From positions 1 through 62,120 of the forward strand of contig JAEYQK010000115.1 in the NCBI GenBank assembly GCA_023410055.1: 62,120 bases of DNA. Direction: 5' to 3'. The stretch is from Acidobacteriota bacterium (lineage in GTDB: Bacteria > Acidobacteriota > Terriglobia > Terriglobales > Acidobacteriaceae). The position numbers and the translations under genes are program-made. Of the stretch, positions 8,521 through 20,388 are shown piece after piece. A model generated the notes under the pieces. The model searched no databases, was not told the DNA's origin, and saw nothing but the letters and a program-made list of their open reading frames with translations. Each line of letters starts with the position of its first letter. Position 1 is the stretch's first letter.

Positions 8521-8979
8521 ATGCTGCGAGACAAGAATCTCGTGCCTCTCTCGCATCAGCACCAACATGCGCTCGCACTGTGTGTCCGCATAGAGCGGGG
8601 GCTCGACTCTGGGCTCCGCAACTACTCCACCCAGGAAAATGCAATCCGGGGAGCTTTCGAGCTGGAAATTGAAAAGCACTTCGATGCCGAAGAATGCATC
8701 CTATTTCCTGCTGTCGCCAAATACCACGAGACCCGGGATATTCTCCGTGACCTTCTTTCCGAGCATGTGACGTTGAGAGGTTACAAAATCGCTGCCAGTG
8801 CGCATGCAATGAACCGATCCGATCTATTTGACTTCTCTTCAACGCTGACTAGCCATATCCAAAAGGAAGAGCGTCGCCTGTTTGAATTATGTCAGCGTCT
8901 CATGCCCGAGCACGAACTTGCTGCGGTTGGTCGTCAGCTACAAGAGTTCTTTCGCGGTTCTGCGATTCGCTGCACCTGA
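8521..8979 (+). CDS. Hemerythrin-like (HHE) domain protein
   Basis: A 152-residue protein, taking ATG 8521 as the start because the preceding frame (from 8305) is antisense to the small minus-strand gene and has no domain signal. It has the four-helix hemerythrin cation-binding pattern: LSHQHQHAL early, then FDAEECILFPAVAKYHE, then LSEHVTLR and HIQKEERRLFELCQ, which supply the His/Glu ligands of a di-iron centre. Such proteins bind oxygen or iron, or act in redox and nitric oxide stress. It stands alone, divergent from the dehydrogenase operon and just upstream of treY, whose start lies 41 bases after its stop. No functional link to trehalose synthesis is evident. Confidence 0.8.
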   Translation: MLRDKNLVPLSHQHQHALALCVRIERGLDSGLRNYSTQENAIRGAFELEIEKHFDAEECILFPAVAKYHETRDILRDLLSEHVTLRGYKIAASAHAMNRSDLFDFSSTLTSHIQKEERRLFELCQRLMPEHELAAVGRQLQEFFRGSAIRCT

Positions 8980-9020
8980 TTCAAACCACCGCTCCGCGCT
9001 CCGCATCTAAGCCCTCGCCG

Positions 9021-12062
<3,042 letters not shown>

Positions 12063-13602
12063 GCCATCCCGATCACTGACGGTTACGATCGCGGCTAGTT
12101 TCTGCGCCAGTTCTTTCGTCAGCGCACCGCGCTTGAACCGCCAATCCCAATTTCCATCCGGGCGGCTCGGCGTATTCATTCGCGCTTCAGCACCAAGCCC
12201 CAGAACATCCTGTAACGGGACAATGCATAGCTCCGCGACCGAACCCTCAGCCGCACGTATGAACGCCCAGTTGATCCCATCCTCGGCTGGTCCCAGATAC
12301 GCCAGCGCATGACGTTTTTCATCCTCGTTCGCGCTCTTCTGCCACCAACCTACCGTCGTATCGTTATCGTGCGTTCCCGTATAAACGACCGTGTTCGGCT
12401 CGAACTTGTGCGGAAGATAAATGTGCGCGCCGGGATCGCCGAACCCAAACTGCATCACCCGCATGCCTGGGATCTGCAACCGCTCGCGAAACGCATGAAC
12501 GTCCTGCGTGATCATCCCCAGATCCTCGGCGATAAACGGCAGATCCCCCAGCGCATTCTTCAGCGCATGAAACAGATCATCCGCCGGCCCCTTCAGCCAC
12601 TGTCCATGAATAGCCGTCGGCTCATAAGCCGGGATTTCCCAATATGACTCGAATCCTCTGAAGTGATCCAGCCTGACGATATCGCACGTCGTCGTCGACC
12701 AGCGCATCCGATCGATCCACCAGTCGTACCCACGCTGCTTCAGCACGTCCCAGCGATACAGAGGATTCCCCCAGCGCTGTCCCGTTTCACTGAAGGCGTC
12801 CGGCGGAACTCCCGCCACCGACTCCGGTTCAAGGTTCGCATTCAACTGAAAGATATCCGGATGCGTCCACACATCAGCGCTATCGTAGTTAACGAAAATC
12901 GCGACATCGCCCACCACCTTGATCCGGTACTTCGCGCAATGCTCGCGCAACGCTCCCCACTGCTCGTAGAAGAAGAACTGCACGACCCGGACCGTTTCGA
13001 TCATCGACCCCAGTTCATCCCGATGACGCTGCAAGGCTTCCGGCTCACGCCTGGCAATCTCTCGCGGCCAGTTGTTCCAGCTGCCCGGGTACTTGTGCCG
13101 GAGTACGGCAAACAGCACGAAGTCCTCGAGCCACCAACTGTTGTCCCGACAGAATCGCTCGAACCGCGCCCTATGATCTCCCTTCGCATTCGCCAGAAAG
13201 TTCGTAGCTGCCTCGCGCAGCAGCGGAGCCTTAACCGCCCGCACCTTCTCGAAATCAACGCGCCCTTTCGGATCAGGCACCGCCGCAACCTTGTCGTGCG
13301 ACAGCCATCCCCGTTCCGCCAGCCGTTCCAGACTAACCAGCAGCGGATTTCCCGCAAACGCAGAAATTGACGAATACGGCGAATTCGCAAACGCCACTGG
13401 ATTCAGCGGCAGTACCTGCCAGAGCTTCTGTTTCGCCGATGCAAGAAATTCAACGAACTCATGCGCGGCCGGACCAAGGTCACCGATGCCTCCGCGCGAC
13501 GGAAGCGAAGTAGGATGAAGCAGAATACCCGATGATCTTTCGAAACTCATGTCTTCCCGATTGCCTTTAGTGCCCTTTTGTTCGGCCCGAGGCCCTTTCA
13601 TC

Positions 13603-13629
13603 AAAAAAGGGCCGGATCGCTCCGGCCCT
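13603..13629 (-). terminator. Intrinsic terminator of the PpiD-like gene
   Basis: AGGGCCGGA (13608-13616) and TCCGGCCCT (13621-13629) form a perfect 9-bp stem with a TCGC loop. Read on the minus strand, the hairpin is followed at once by six T. It lies 23 bases after the foldase stop and 50 bases before the malQ start. Confidence 0.9.
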
Positions 13630-13651
13630 GACTTTCCCTTTCAGTCGGAAC

Positions 13652-15601
13652 CTAATCCTCTAGTCCGCCCTTAGGAGCTAGCTTTTCGATCTCCTTTTGA
13701 TAGATGACGATTTTCTTCTCTTTCTCCATGCGAGACCGAAGATTTGAGATGAATAGCGCCATCATCTCGCCGCGCTTCTCACTGAGCAGCCCCTCGCGAA
13801 CCTCATCCTTCGCGCTGGCGAACTCAGTGGCCGGAGGCTCTTGCTTGTCGAGCAACGAGATCACCACACCGCTACGCTGCAGTTGAATGGCGTTACTGAT
13901 CTCGCCCGGCTTCATCGAGAACGCGGCAAATGCCGGTCCGCTCATAATGCCTATATCGGGAACCTGATCGGTCGGCTTCACCAGTTCGCTCGTCTTGACG
14001 GTCGCGCCAACTTCTTTCGCCGCCACCTTCAGATTGTGCTCTGCGTGTGCACGATCCGCAAGCTGCTGCAGCTTTTGCGCAAACAATGCGCCGCCGCGCT
14101 CGTTCTTGAAATCAGACTCGACCTGAGCCTTGATCTCTTCAAACGTAGGCGTGGTCGGCGGCTGAATCGCAAGCACCTGGAAGACCACGTAGCCCTGGGG
14201 AGTCTGAACCGTTTCGGCCGGAGCGTTCTCTTTCTGTACCTGGAACGCTGCCTGCGTGAATGCCGGAACGTTGCCTATCCCCGGCAACGAATCGCTGGCA
14301 GAGACCAGACCCGTGCTAACTGCATCCAGTCCGTTCTTTGTTGCAGCAGCCTGCAATCCATTCGCGCGCGCATCAGTACGAACCTTGGCTGCCAGATTAT
14401 CCGCAAGCCCATTTGCCTTGTCGCGAGCGATCACCGGTTCGATTTCCGACTTCACTTCGTCCAACGACTTCAGATGGGCCGCCTGCCTGTCGTCCACCTT
14501 GATGATGAAGAAACCGAGAGCTGTCTGAAGAAGATCGCTGGTCTGCCCCTTGTTCATCGAGAACGCGGCCTTGTCGATCTCGGGCATGGTCTGTCCGCGG
14601 CGCACTGCGCCAAGCAGTCCGCCATTGCTGGCTGTCGAAGGATCTTCCGAATACTTCTTCGCCAGATCGGCAAAGTTGCCGCCGGCCTTGACCTTGTTCA
14701 GAACATCCTGAGCTTTCGCGCGAGCCGCATCCAGCGCCTTCTGATCCGTACCAGACGTCTTGATCAGAATCTGCCGCAACGTGACTTCCTCAGGCACGCG
14801 GTACTCATCCTGGTGCTGGCTGTAGTAGCTGCGCAGGTCCTGCGGCGTAACCTGGACCTTGTCGGCCAGCTTCGCCGGATCAATCGCTACGTACTGAAGC
14901 TTCCGCTTTTCCGGAACGGCGTTCTTGTACCGCTCTTTGTTCCGTTCAAAGAACGCCTTCAACTCCGCATCCGTCGGCTTGATCTGTTTCAGGATGTCGT
15001 CATAGGTCAGCACCGCATACTCAAACTTGACCTTTGTGTTCCTTCGCACGAACTCCTGCTGCAATTCCTGGTCGGATACCGTCGCACTTCCTTCAACGAC
15101 GTTCTGCAGCATGCCGATCAGAAGTTGCTTCTTCGTGTCGGCCTCGAACTGAGCTACCGTCACCCCGTTCTGTTGCAATAGTGCCGAGTACGCTTCATCA
15201 CCGATGTACTGGCCGTTCGGGAACAACGCCGGAATTTTCTTCAGGTAGTTGCGCAGATCCTCGTCCGTTACCCTCAACCCCATCCGTTCCGCTTCCGCCA
15301 GCGCGGCCTTCTGGGTTACCAGACGCTCGACTGCCTGTTGCGTGAAGAACGGCAAAAGCGAAGCTGGAATCGACCGGCCTCGTAGTTGCTGCTGCGCCAT
15401 CTGCTTTGCAGCCTGCTGCGCTTCTTGCAGCGTTATCTCTTCGCCATCCACTTTGGCTAGAACGCCGGGTGAGCCACCAGTGAATGAGCTGCCAGTGAAT
15501 CCCGGGATGAGGTACGTCACCATCGCCAGACAGATAACAATCAGAATGCCGCCAAGGACGTACTTCTTCACCTTGCCGGGTGTTTGCAGGAATTTAATCA
15601 T
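13652..15601 (-). CDS. PpiD/SurA-like periplasmic peptidyl-prolyl isomerase
   Basis: A 649-residue protein anchored by one N-terminal helix (KKYVLGGILIVICLAMVTYL), with the rest in the periplasm. A SurA-N/PpiD-like chaperone domain follows, with DLRNYLKKIPAL and VAQFEADTKKQLLIGML. A parvulin domain occupies about residues 265-370 (VTLRQILIK, FADLAKKYSEDPS, GGLLGAVRRGQTMPE, LGFFIIKVDD). A second region (about 430-560) looks like a degenerate parvulin repeat. The start is placed at ATG 15601; the 16 upstream codons lack signal. It probably assists folding of outer membrane and secreted proteins, which fits the giant autotransporter and TonB receptor in this window. A TATAAT hexamer at 15643-15638 on the minus strand could be its -10 box, without a good -35. 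Confidence 0.88.
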   Translation of the reverse strand: MIKFLQTPGKVKKYVLGGILIVICLAMVTYLIPGFTGSSFTGGSPGVLAKVDGEEITLQEAQQAAKQMAQQQLRGRSIPASLLPFFTQQAVERLVTQKAALAEAERMGLRVTDEDLRNYLKKIPALFPNGQYIGDEAYSALLQQNGVTVAQFEADTKKQLLIGMLQNVVEGSATVSDQELQQEFVRRNTKVKFEYAVLTYDDILKQIKPTDAELKAFFERNKERYKNAVPEKRKLQYVAIDPAKLADKVQVTPQDLRSYYSQHQDEYRVPEEVTLRQILIKTSGTDQKALDAARAKAQDVLNKVKAGGNFADLAKKYSEDPSTASNGGLLGAVRRGQTMPEIDKAAFSMNKGQTSDLLQTALGFFIIKVDDRQAAHLKSLDEVKSEIEPVIARDKANGLADNLAAKVRTDARANGLQAAATKNGLDAVSTGLVSASDSLPGIGNVPAFTQAAFQVQKENAPAETVQTPQGYVVFQVLAIQPPTTPTFEEIKAQVESDFKNERGGALFAQKLQQLADRAHAEHNLKVAAKEVGATVKTSELVKPTDQVPDIGIMSGPAFAAFSMKPGEISNAIQLQRSGVVISLLDKQEPPATEFASAKDEVREGLLSEKRGEMMALFISNLRSRMEKEKKIVIYQKEIEKLAPKGGLED

Positions 15602-15637
15602 TTGCTTGAGACTCCGAGTATTTACACGGGAATTTCG

Positions 15638-15643
15638 ATTATA
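15638..15643 (-). promoter_or_regulatory. Possible -10 box for the PpiD-like gene
   Basis: A perfect TATAAT on the minus strand, 36 bases before the ATG at 15601. No convincing -35 element is found at 16-18 bases spacing, so this is a weak prediction. Confidence 0.3.
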
Positions 15644-15798
15644 AACCACAGAGCCCGTTCCTCTCAGCTCTGCTCACTTGAGTTTCTCTTTGACACTTTT
15701 TGAGCGCTCTTTAGGCCACTGCTGGCAAACCCGCCCCTTCCCGCTGCCCTCTAACCACGGAAACCAAACAGTCCAAGGCAGCAGCTCGAAGGAGACAC

Positions 15799-16560
15799 AT
15801 GAAGAAGACGTTTTTAATCGCAGGGCTCTTGCTCCTGGCTATGAGCATCGCCTACGCGCAGAGTGGAACGGGCTCTGCTGCGGGCAGCTCCAGCACAGGA
15901 ACAACAGGCACAACAACAGATCAGAACGCCACCCCGGGTAGCGACAATCCGAACCAGACGACCGACCAGAACGGAACGGCAGGCACCAACAGCTCCACCG
16001 ACCAGACCGGCCAGAACAACACGTCCACCAGTGGCACTAGCACAAGCAGCCCAACCAGCACCGACAACGGCGCGGCGGCAGGAACAAGCAGCGGAACCAC
16101 CGGAACTACCGGCGACATGAGCGGACAATCCTCATCCGGCACGGGGACTAGCGGATCGACGGGCGAAGCAACCGGCTCGCAGAACCCGCCCCAGTCCTCA
16201 ACCACTAGCACGACCGGCGGAACCACCGGAACGGCAGGCTCGAGCTCCGATATGAGCGGACAATCAGGGGCAACCGGTTCGACCAGCGGCACTTCCGGAT
16301 CGGCAAGCTCGCCGTCGTCTTCAACCAGCACAACTGATCAGACTGGTACCAGCAACAGTACCACCACCAGCGATCAAACTGGTGCTACTTCCGGTCAATC
16401 CGGCCAGGCCGCAGGCACGTCATCTGGCACCGGCAACAACAGCGCCAGCCAGCGTCTGCCGCAGACCGCGACGCCTCTGCCGTTGCTCGCCCTGTTCGGA
16501 CTGGGCGCCATCGCAGCCGGCACATTGACAATGCGCCGCAAACGCCAGAACCAAAACTAA
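15799..16560 (+). CDS. Ser/Thr/Gly-rich surface protein with LPxTG-like C-terminal anchor
   Basis: A 253-residue protein. Residues 1-20 are a signal peptide ending AYAQ. Residues about 21-215 are low complexity, made only of G, S, T, N, Q, D and A, with partial repeats such as TTGTTGDMSGQSSSGTGTSG and TTGTAGSSSDMSGQSGATGS. The C-terminus has the order of a sortase-type sorting signal: RLPQTATPLP, a hydrophobic stretch (LLALFGLGAIAAGTLTM), then RRKRQNQN. AAGGAGA lies 5 bases before the ATG. In a diderm, the anchor may be processed by a non-sortase system or act as a plain membrane anchor. The extended, hydroxyl-rich region could be glycosylated. Function is unknown. Confidence 0.75.
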   Translation: MKKTFLIAGLLLLAMSIAYAQSGTGSAAGSSSTGTTGTTTDQNATPGSDNPNQTTDQNGTAGTNSSTDQTGQNNTSTSGTSTSSPTSTDNGAAAGTSSGTTGTTGDMSGQSSSGTGTSGSTGEATGSQNPPQSSTTSTTGGTTGTAGSSSDMSGQSGATGSTSGTSGSASSPSSSTSTTDQTGTSNSTTTSDQTGATSGQSGQAAGTSSGTGNNSASQRLPQTATPLPLLALFGLGAIAAGTLTMRRKRQNQN

Positions 16561-16583
16561 ATCGCAGACCGTTGTGAGAACCA

Positions 16584-16612
16584 AGGGCGCCAACCGGGCG
16601 CCCTGATTCTTT
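16584..16612 (+). terminator. Terminator hairpin after the surface protein gene
   Basis: AGGGCGCC (16584-16591) pairs with GGCGCCCT (16597-16604) across a 5-base loop, followed by GATTCTTT. The T-run is weak but the stem is perfect and correctly placed 23 bases after the stop codon. Confidence 0.6.
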
Positions 16613-16685
16613 GCCGCCTGAAGTCTGTGCCTTCGGTGTTGTTTTCACCGGCTGTCCACTTCGGCGATTCCCCATTGTGTTTGTT

Positions 16686-16736
16686 CGATCACCCGATCAC
16701 CCGATGACCCGATTCTCTTCGCCCGATCACCCGATT
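16686..16736. repeat. CGATCACC-type short tandem repeats upstream of a start codon
   Basis: Five spaced copies of a CGATnACC / ACCCGAT unit occur in about 50 bases. They lie 46 bases before the ATG of the deoxyribosyltransferase-like gene. A related array lies at 58975-59010 upstream of the M50 protease gene. Confidence 0.7.
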
Positions 16737-16782
16737 CTTCTGTTGACCTTCTCTCCTTCCTATCCGACAATCAGCCCAACCC

Positions 16783-17310
16783 ATGCTTGTATATCTTTCA
16801 GGCTCCATCGAGTATGCCCAGGACAAGGGCACGACCTGGAGGGCATCGCTCACGCCCTTCCTGCGTTCGCTCGGGCACGAAGTCTACGACCCCGCCGCTG
16901 ACGTGAAGAAAAACCTCAGCGACGAAGAAGTTCGTGACTTCCGCAAATGGAAAACATCCGACCTTTCTCGCTTTCAGGGAACGGTCCGGAAAATCATCGC
17001 GTGGGACTTGGACTACGTCGAACACAAGTGCGACTACATCATTGTCTTTTGGGACGAAGCCGCGCAGCGCGGTGCCGGAACCGGCGCTGAGATGACAATG
17101 GCCCACCGCCGAGACATTCCCGTGTATATGGTTGCCGGAGTTCCGATAGAACAGATCAGCGGCTGGATCCTCGGTTGCGCCACCGAGATCTTCACCGACT
17201 TCGACCACCTGCAAGCATTCCTCGCCCAGACATACGCAACAGCCTGCGCCATGTGCAAATCGGAAATCGAAAATCGGAAATCAGAAATGTCAGGAAACTC
17301 GTCTTTATGA
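16783..17310 (+). CDS. Nucleoside 2-deoxyribosyltransferase-like protein
   Basis: A 175-residue protein that opens with YLSGSIEYAQDKGTTWR, the substrate-binding start of the nucleoside 2-deoxyribosyltransferase fold. It continues with HEVYDPAADV, CDYIIVFWDEAAQRGAGTGAEMTMA and IPVYMVAG. Family members exchange or hydrolyse the base of (deoxy)nucleosides and nucleotides. GTGAEMTMA supplies the usual nucleophile Glu within a GTxxE-like pattern. The tdk gene overlaps its stop by 4 bases (ATGA), so the two form a nucleoside-salvage pair. Oddity: the last 18 codons read through an AAATCGG repeat, giving a tail (CKSEIENRKSEM) that probably lies outside the folded domain. Confidence 0.75.
   Translation: MLVYLSGSIEYAQDKGTTWRASLTPFLRSLGHEVYDPAADVKKNLSDEEVRDFRKWKTSDLSRFQGTVRKIIAWDLDYVEHKCDYIIVFWDEAAQRGAGTGAEMTMAHRRDIPVYMVAGVPIEQISGWILGCATEIFTDFDHLQAFLAQTYATACAMCKSEIENRKSEMSGNSSL
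17257..17288. repeat. AAATCGG-type short direct repeat within a CDS 3' end
   Basis: Four units of the form GAAATC / AAATCGG occur in 32 bases just before the stop of the deoxyribosyltransferase-like gene and before the tdk start. They are translated as the polar C-terminal tail of the first gene. Confidence 0.65.
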
Positions 17311-17906
17311 ACTTCTCAAAAGGCACCCTCGGTTGGATCGAAGTCGTCTGCGGCCCCATGTTCTCCGGCAAGAGCGAAGAACTCATCCGCCGCCTCCGCC
17401 GCGCTGAAATCGCGCGCCAACGCGTACAAATCTTCAAGCCCGGCATTGACCAGCGCTATTCCGAAGACCACATCGTCTCTCATAGCGAATTGCGCATCCG
17501 TTCCGAGGCCGTCAAAGACGCCGCTGACATCGAGCGCCGTCTCGACCTCCGCACCGAAGTGGTCGGCATCGACGAAGCCCAGTTCCTCGGCGAAGGCATC
17601 ATCGATCTCGTCCTCCGCATGGCCGACATGAACAAGCGCATTATCATCGCCGGCCTCGACACCGACTATCTCGGCCGCCCCTTCCATCCCATGCCTGAGC
17701 TACTCGCCGTAGCCGACGAAATAACGAAATCGCTCGCCATCTGCATGCGCTGCGGAAATCCCGCCAAACACACCCAGCGCCTCGTTGCCAGCGAAGATCT
17801 AGTCGTCGTAGGCGCGGCTGGCATGTACGAAGCCCGCTGCCGCCGCTGCTTCGAACCCAACTTGACGAAGCAAATGGAAAACAAAGCCGAACTCATCGCG
17901 AAATAA
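17307..17906 (+). CDS. tdk: Thymidine kinase, type II
   Basis: A 199-residue thymidine kinase that phosphorylates thymidine with ATP for dTMP salvage. The P-loop GPMFSGKSEEL is at residues about 15-25. VVGIDEAQFLGEG holds the catalytic Glu of the Walker B/DEAQF segment, GLDTDYLGRPF precedes the lasso, and two Cys pairs (CMRCGNPAKHTQR and CRRCF) form the structural zinc site. The start at 17307 gives a 4-base ATGA overlap with the preceding gene. The frame is open upstream to 17175, but that portion is out-of-frame coding for the neighbour. A palindromic repeat follows 12 bases after the stop and may end the transcript. Confidence 0.95.
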   Translation: MNFSKGTLGWIEVVCGPMFSGKSEELIRRLRRAEIARQRVQIFKPGIDQRYSEDHIVSHSELRIRSEAVKDAADIERRLDLRTEVVGIDEAQFLGEGIIDLVLRMADMNKRIIIAGLDTDYLGRPFHPMPELLAVADEITKSLAICMRCGNPAKHTQRLVASEDLVVVGAAGMYEARCRRCFEPNLTKQMENKAELIAK

Positions 17907-17918
17907 ACAGTACGGGCC

Positions 17919-17949
17919 GGTGCCCCACGTTCGCGCAGCTAACGTGGGG
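17919..17949. repeat. Palindromic intergenic repeat, copy 2
   Basis: The same 30 bases as at 2217, plus one more G that makes the stem 9 bp (CCCCACGTT / AACGTGGGG). It lies between tdk and the CHAD gene. Confidence 0.85.
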
Positions 17950-18018
17950 CGTTCCACAAGGGACCTGAACAACATCAAACAGGTGATGGCTTTACGCTTG
18001 CAATCCGGTTGGTGATAG

Positions 18019-19476
18019 ATGGCTACCTCCCGGCGCAACTCCCAGACACACTCCCTGCGCTCCGGAATCGCGCACTGGATGCAACGCGTTCTCGATGAAG
18101 TTGACAACGTAGGTGCGGGGCTTGCCGCCAACCCTGTACACGATCTGCGCGTTGCCCTGCGGCGCTGCCGCACCATCGGCGAAGCGTTTCGCGAATTGGA
18201 TCCTGATCCCGCCTGGCAGGAAATGCGCAAAGCGGCAAAAGCCGTCTTTGATCCTCTGGGCGAATTGCGTGATGTTCAGGTCATGCTTGAATGGCTGGAA
18301 GAGCTGGGCAGTCCCGACGATCAGGCCGTAGACAAATTGCGCACCTTATTCACCGACCGCGAAAGTGTGCTCAAGAAAAGTGCAGCAGATGCTCTTCAAC
18401 AATTCGATATTGATCAATGGAACATATCGGTAGAAGGCCTCGCCGCTAGAGCTGAAAAACTGCAACCCGGCGACATCGTGTATCAGTATCTCGCGCTCGA
18501 ACGCTGGCAAACCGCGCATCGGCTACACCATTCAGCCTTGCGCAATCGCAGCAAGACTGCGTTCCATCAGCTTCGTATCGGGCTGAAGCACTTCCGCTAC
18601 ATCGTCGAGAACTTCCTCCCCGAGCGCCACGAAGAATGGGGCGACGATCTCAAACAACTCCAAGATCTCCTCGGCGAAGTTCACGACCTTGACGTGCTCT
18701 GGGATACAGCTCTCGAAGCACGAGTCTTCCCGGAATCAACAGCACGCGAGGTTTGGCGAGCGAAGATAGTCACCGAGCGCACTCAGCGCCTGAACAGCTA
18801 TCGAGCGAAGATGGTCGGCCCCAAGAGCCTCTGGGGCGTCTGGCGCGCCGGACTCCCCCAAGGCCCCGAACTCGACAAGGCAATCATCGCGATGTTCAGA
18901 GCATGGGCCTCGTTCCGTGATCCCGATCCTGCCCACAGCGAACGCGTCGCCCAGTTTGCGATCGCGCTTTACGACGGCCTCGCCGCCGGCAATTTGTTGT
19001 CCACGAACACCCCGCGCTTCCGTCAGCTTCTCGAATGTGCCGCAAACATGCACGAAGTTGGACGCTACAGAACGCAGAAAAGTCATCACAAACAAGCGGC
19101 AAAACTGATTGCGAAACTCGAACCGCCCGATGGCTGGGGATCCGAAGACATGCTGATAACCGCGCTCACCGCCCGTTATCACTGCGGCTCACTGCCTCGT
19201 CCCGAACACAAACTCTTTCAGCAGCTCTCGGTCGATCATCAGCTCGCCACTCGTCAACTTGCTGGCATCCTCCGTCTCGCGGACGCACTCGACAGGAGCC
19301 ACGACGGTTCGATCACTCGCCTCGACGTCGCCCGTGATACGGAGCTCCTTATCATCTACGCCGATGGATATGACCCGAACCATCCCGATGCCGAGAACAT
19401 CTCTGCCGCACGTCATCTTCTGGAAACCACCTGCAATTTCCCCATCGTCATTCGCCCGCTCGGTACGGCAAAATAG
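18019..19476 (+). CDS. CHAD domain fused to a Ppx/GppA-type HD domain
   Basis: A 485-residue protein. Residues about 10-270 form a CHAD domain: helical, rich in H, R and K, with HDLRVALRRCRTIGEAF and FHQLRIGLKHFRYIVENF, the two halves that bind inorganic polyphosphate in characterised CHAD proteins. From about residue 292 the sequence matches the HD-like domain of exopolyphosphatase (Ppx): HSERVAQFAIALYDGL, NMHEVGRYR, SHHKQAAKLIAKL, LTARYHCGSLP. The actin-like catalytic domains of Ppx are absent. A polyphosphate-binding, possibly hydrolysing or sensing, role is inferred. The ABC ATPase gene starts 6 bases after the stop. No ppk is in the window. Confidence 0.85.
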   Translation: MATSRRNSQTHSLRSGIAHWMQRVLDEVDNVGAGLAANPVHDLRVALRRCRTIGEAFRELDPDPAWQEMRKAAKAVFDPLGELRDVQVMLEWLEELGSPDDQAVDKLRTLFTDRESVLKKSAADALQQFDIDQWNISVEGLAARAEKLQPGDIVYQYLALERWQTAHRLHHSALRNRSKTAFHQLRIGLKHFRYIVENFLPERHEEWGDDLKQLQDLLGEVHDLDVLWDTALEARVFPESTAREVWRAKIVTERTQRLNSYRAKMVGPKSLWGVWRAGLPQGPELDKAIIAMFRAWASFRDPDPAHSERVAQFAIALYDGLAAGNLLSTNTPRFRQLLECAANMHEVGRYRTQKSHHKQAAKLIAKLEPPDGWGSEDMLITALTARYHCGSLPRPEHKLFQQLSVDHQLATRQLAGILRLADALDRSHDGSITRLDVARDTELLIIYADGYDPNHPDAENISAARHLLETTCNFPIVIRPLGTAK

Positions 19477-19482
19477 TCCCTG

Positions 19483-20262
19483 ATGACTCCACCGCTTATC
19501 GAACTCCGTAGGATCTCCGTCATGCGCGGACCTCGCCTCGTACTGCACGATATAGATCTCACAATTGACTCAGGCGAGCACGTTGCCATCCTCGGCCCAA
19601 ACGGCTCAGGGAAATCAACGCTGATCAAGACCATCACTCGCGAGCTCTATCCCGTGCAGCACGAAGACTCGCAGATGCAGATATTCGGCCTCGAACGATG
19701 GGCCGTCTCAAGCCTTCGCAACCTGCTTGGAGTTGTTTCCAACGACATCGCGCCATTCTGTGCGCGGCCCATCAGCGGTTTTGACGCAGTCGCTTCTTCC
19801 TTCTTCAGCAGCACTGGCCTCTGGCCTCATCAACACCTCACGCCGGAGATGCGTGAGAAAACCGGCCAACTATTATCCATGCTGGACGTTGCTCATCTTG
19901 CCGCTCGTCCCGTGCGCGAGATGTCAGCCGGTGAAACGCGCCGCATAATGATCGCCCGTGCCCTTGTCCATGACCCCCGTGCCCTGCTCTTCGACGAACC
20001 CAGCAACAGCCTCGACATGTTCGCCCAAAACGAACTCCGCACCACAATGCGCAAACTCGCAAATGCCGGCATCGGACTCCTGCTCATTACCCATCATCTG
20101 TCCGACGTAATCCCCGAAATCGACCGCGTAATCTTCATGCGCGAAGGCCGAATCCTAGCGGACGGTCCCAAAAACGATCTGGTAAACGCCGATTCCCTAT
20201 CAGCCCTCTTCAATTGCCCCGTCGAATTGGCCGAGCGAGATGGCTATTACCACCTGCTCTAG
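19483..20262 (+). CDS. ABC transporter ATP-binding protein (stand-alone)
   Basis: A 259-residue ATPase. Walker A GPNGSGKST is at 38-46, the Q-loop region is replaced by VVSNDIAPF, the signature is EMSAGETRRIMIARAL, Walker B is ALLFDEPSNSLD, and the H-loop is LLITHHLSDV. The order and length resemble the ModF/iron-chelate type of cytoplasmic ATPase. No permease or binding protein adjoins it, so it may partner elsewhere or act in a non-transport role. It is co-transcribed with the CHAD-HD gene. The short inverted repeat just after the stop (20263-20277, CTGGTT/AACCAG) is too weak to call a terminator. Confidence 0.85.
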   Translation: MTPPLIELRRISVMRGPRLVLHDIDLTIDSGEHVAILGPNGSGKSTLIKTITRELYPVQHEDSQMQIFGLERWAVSSLRNLLGVVSNDIAPFCARPISGFDAVASSFFSSTGLWPHQHLTPEMREKTGQLLSMLDVAHLAARPVREMSAGETRRIMIARALVHDPRALLFDEPSNSLDMFAQNELRTTMRKLANAGIGLLLITHHLSDVIPEIDRVIFMREGRILADGPKNDLVNADSLSALFNCPVELAERDGYYHLL

Positions 20263-20388
20263 CTGGTTGCCAACCAGGTACTTCCGACCCGTTTAGGATG
20301 CTGCTATTCTTACGTTTACGTTTGATCTCAGTCGCACAAGGATAGCGTCGCAACAGGGCAGTTTCTCCCTTTGCACGCTCGAGCATAC

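Noticed and set aside
13841..15181. 446-residue plus-strand ORF opposite the PpiD-like gene
   Set aside because: It is low-complexity in L, R and H and lies wholly antisense to a well-supported gene with its own terminator.
16686..17949. Short repeats as a possible CRISPR array
   Set aside because: Repeat units are too short (7-8 bases) and irregular, without uniform spacers or cas genes.
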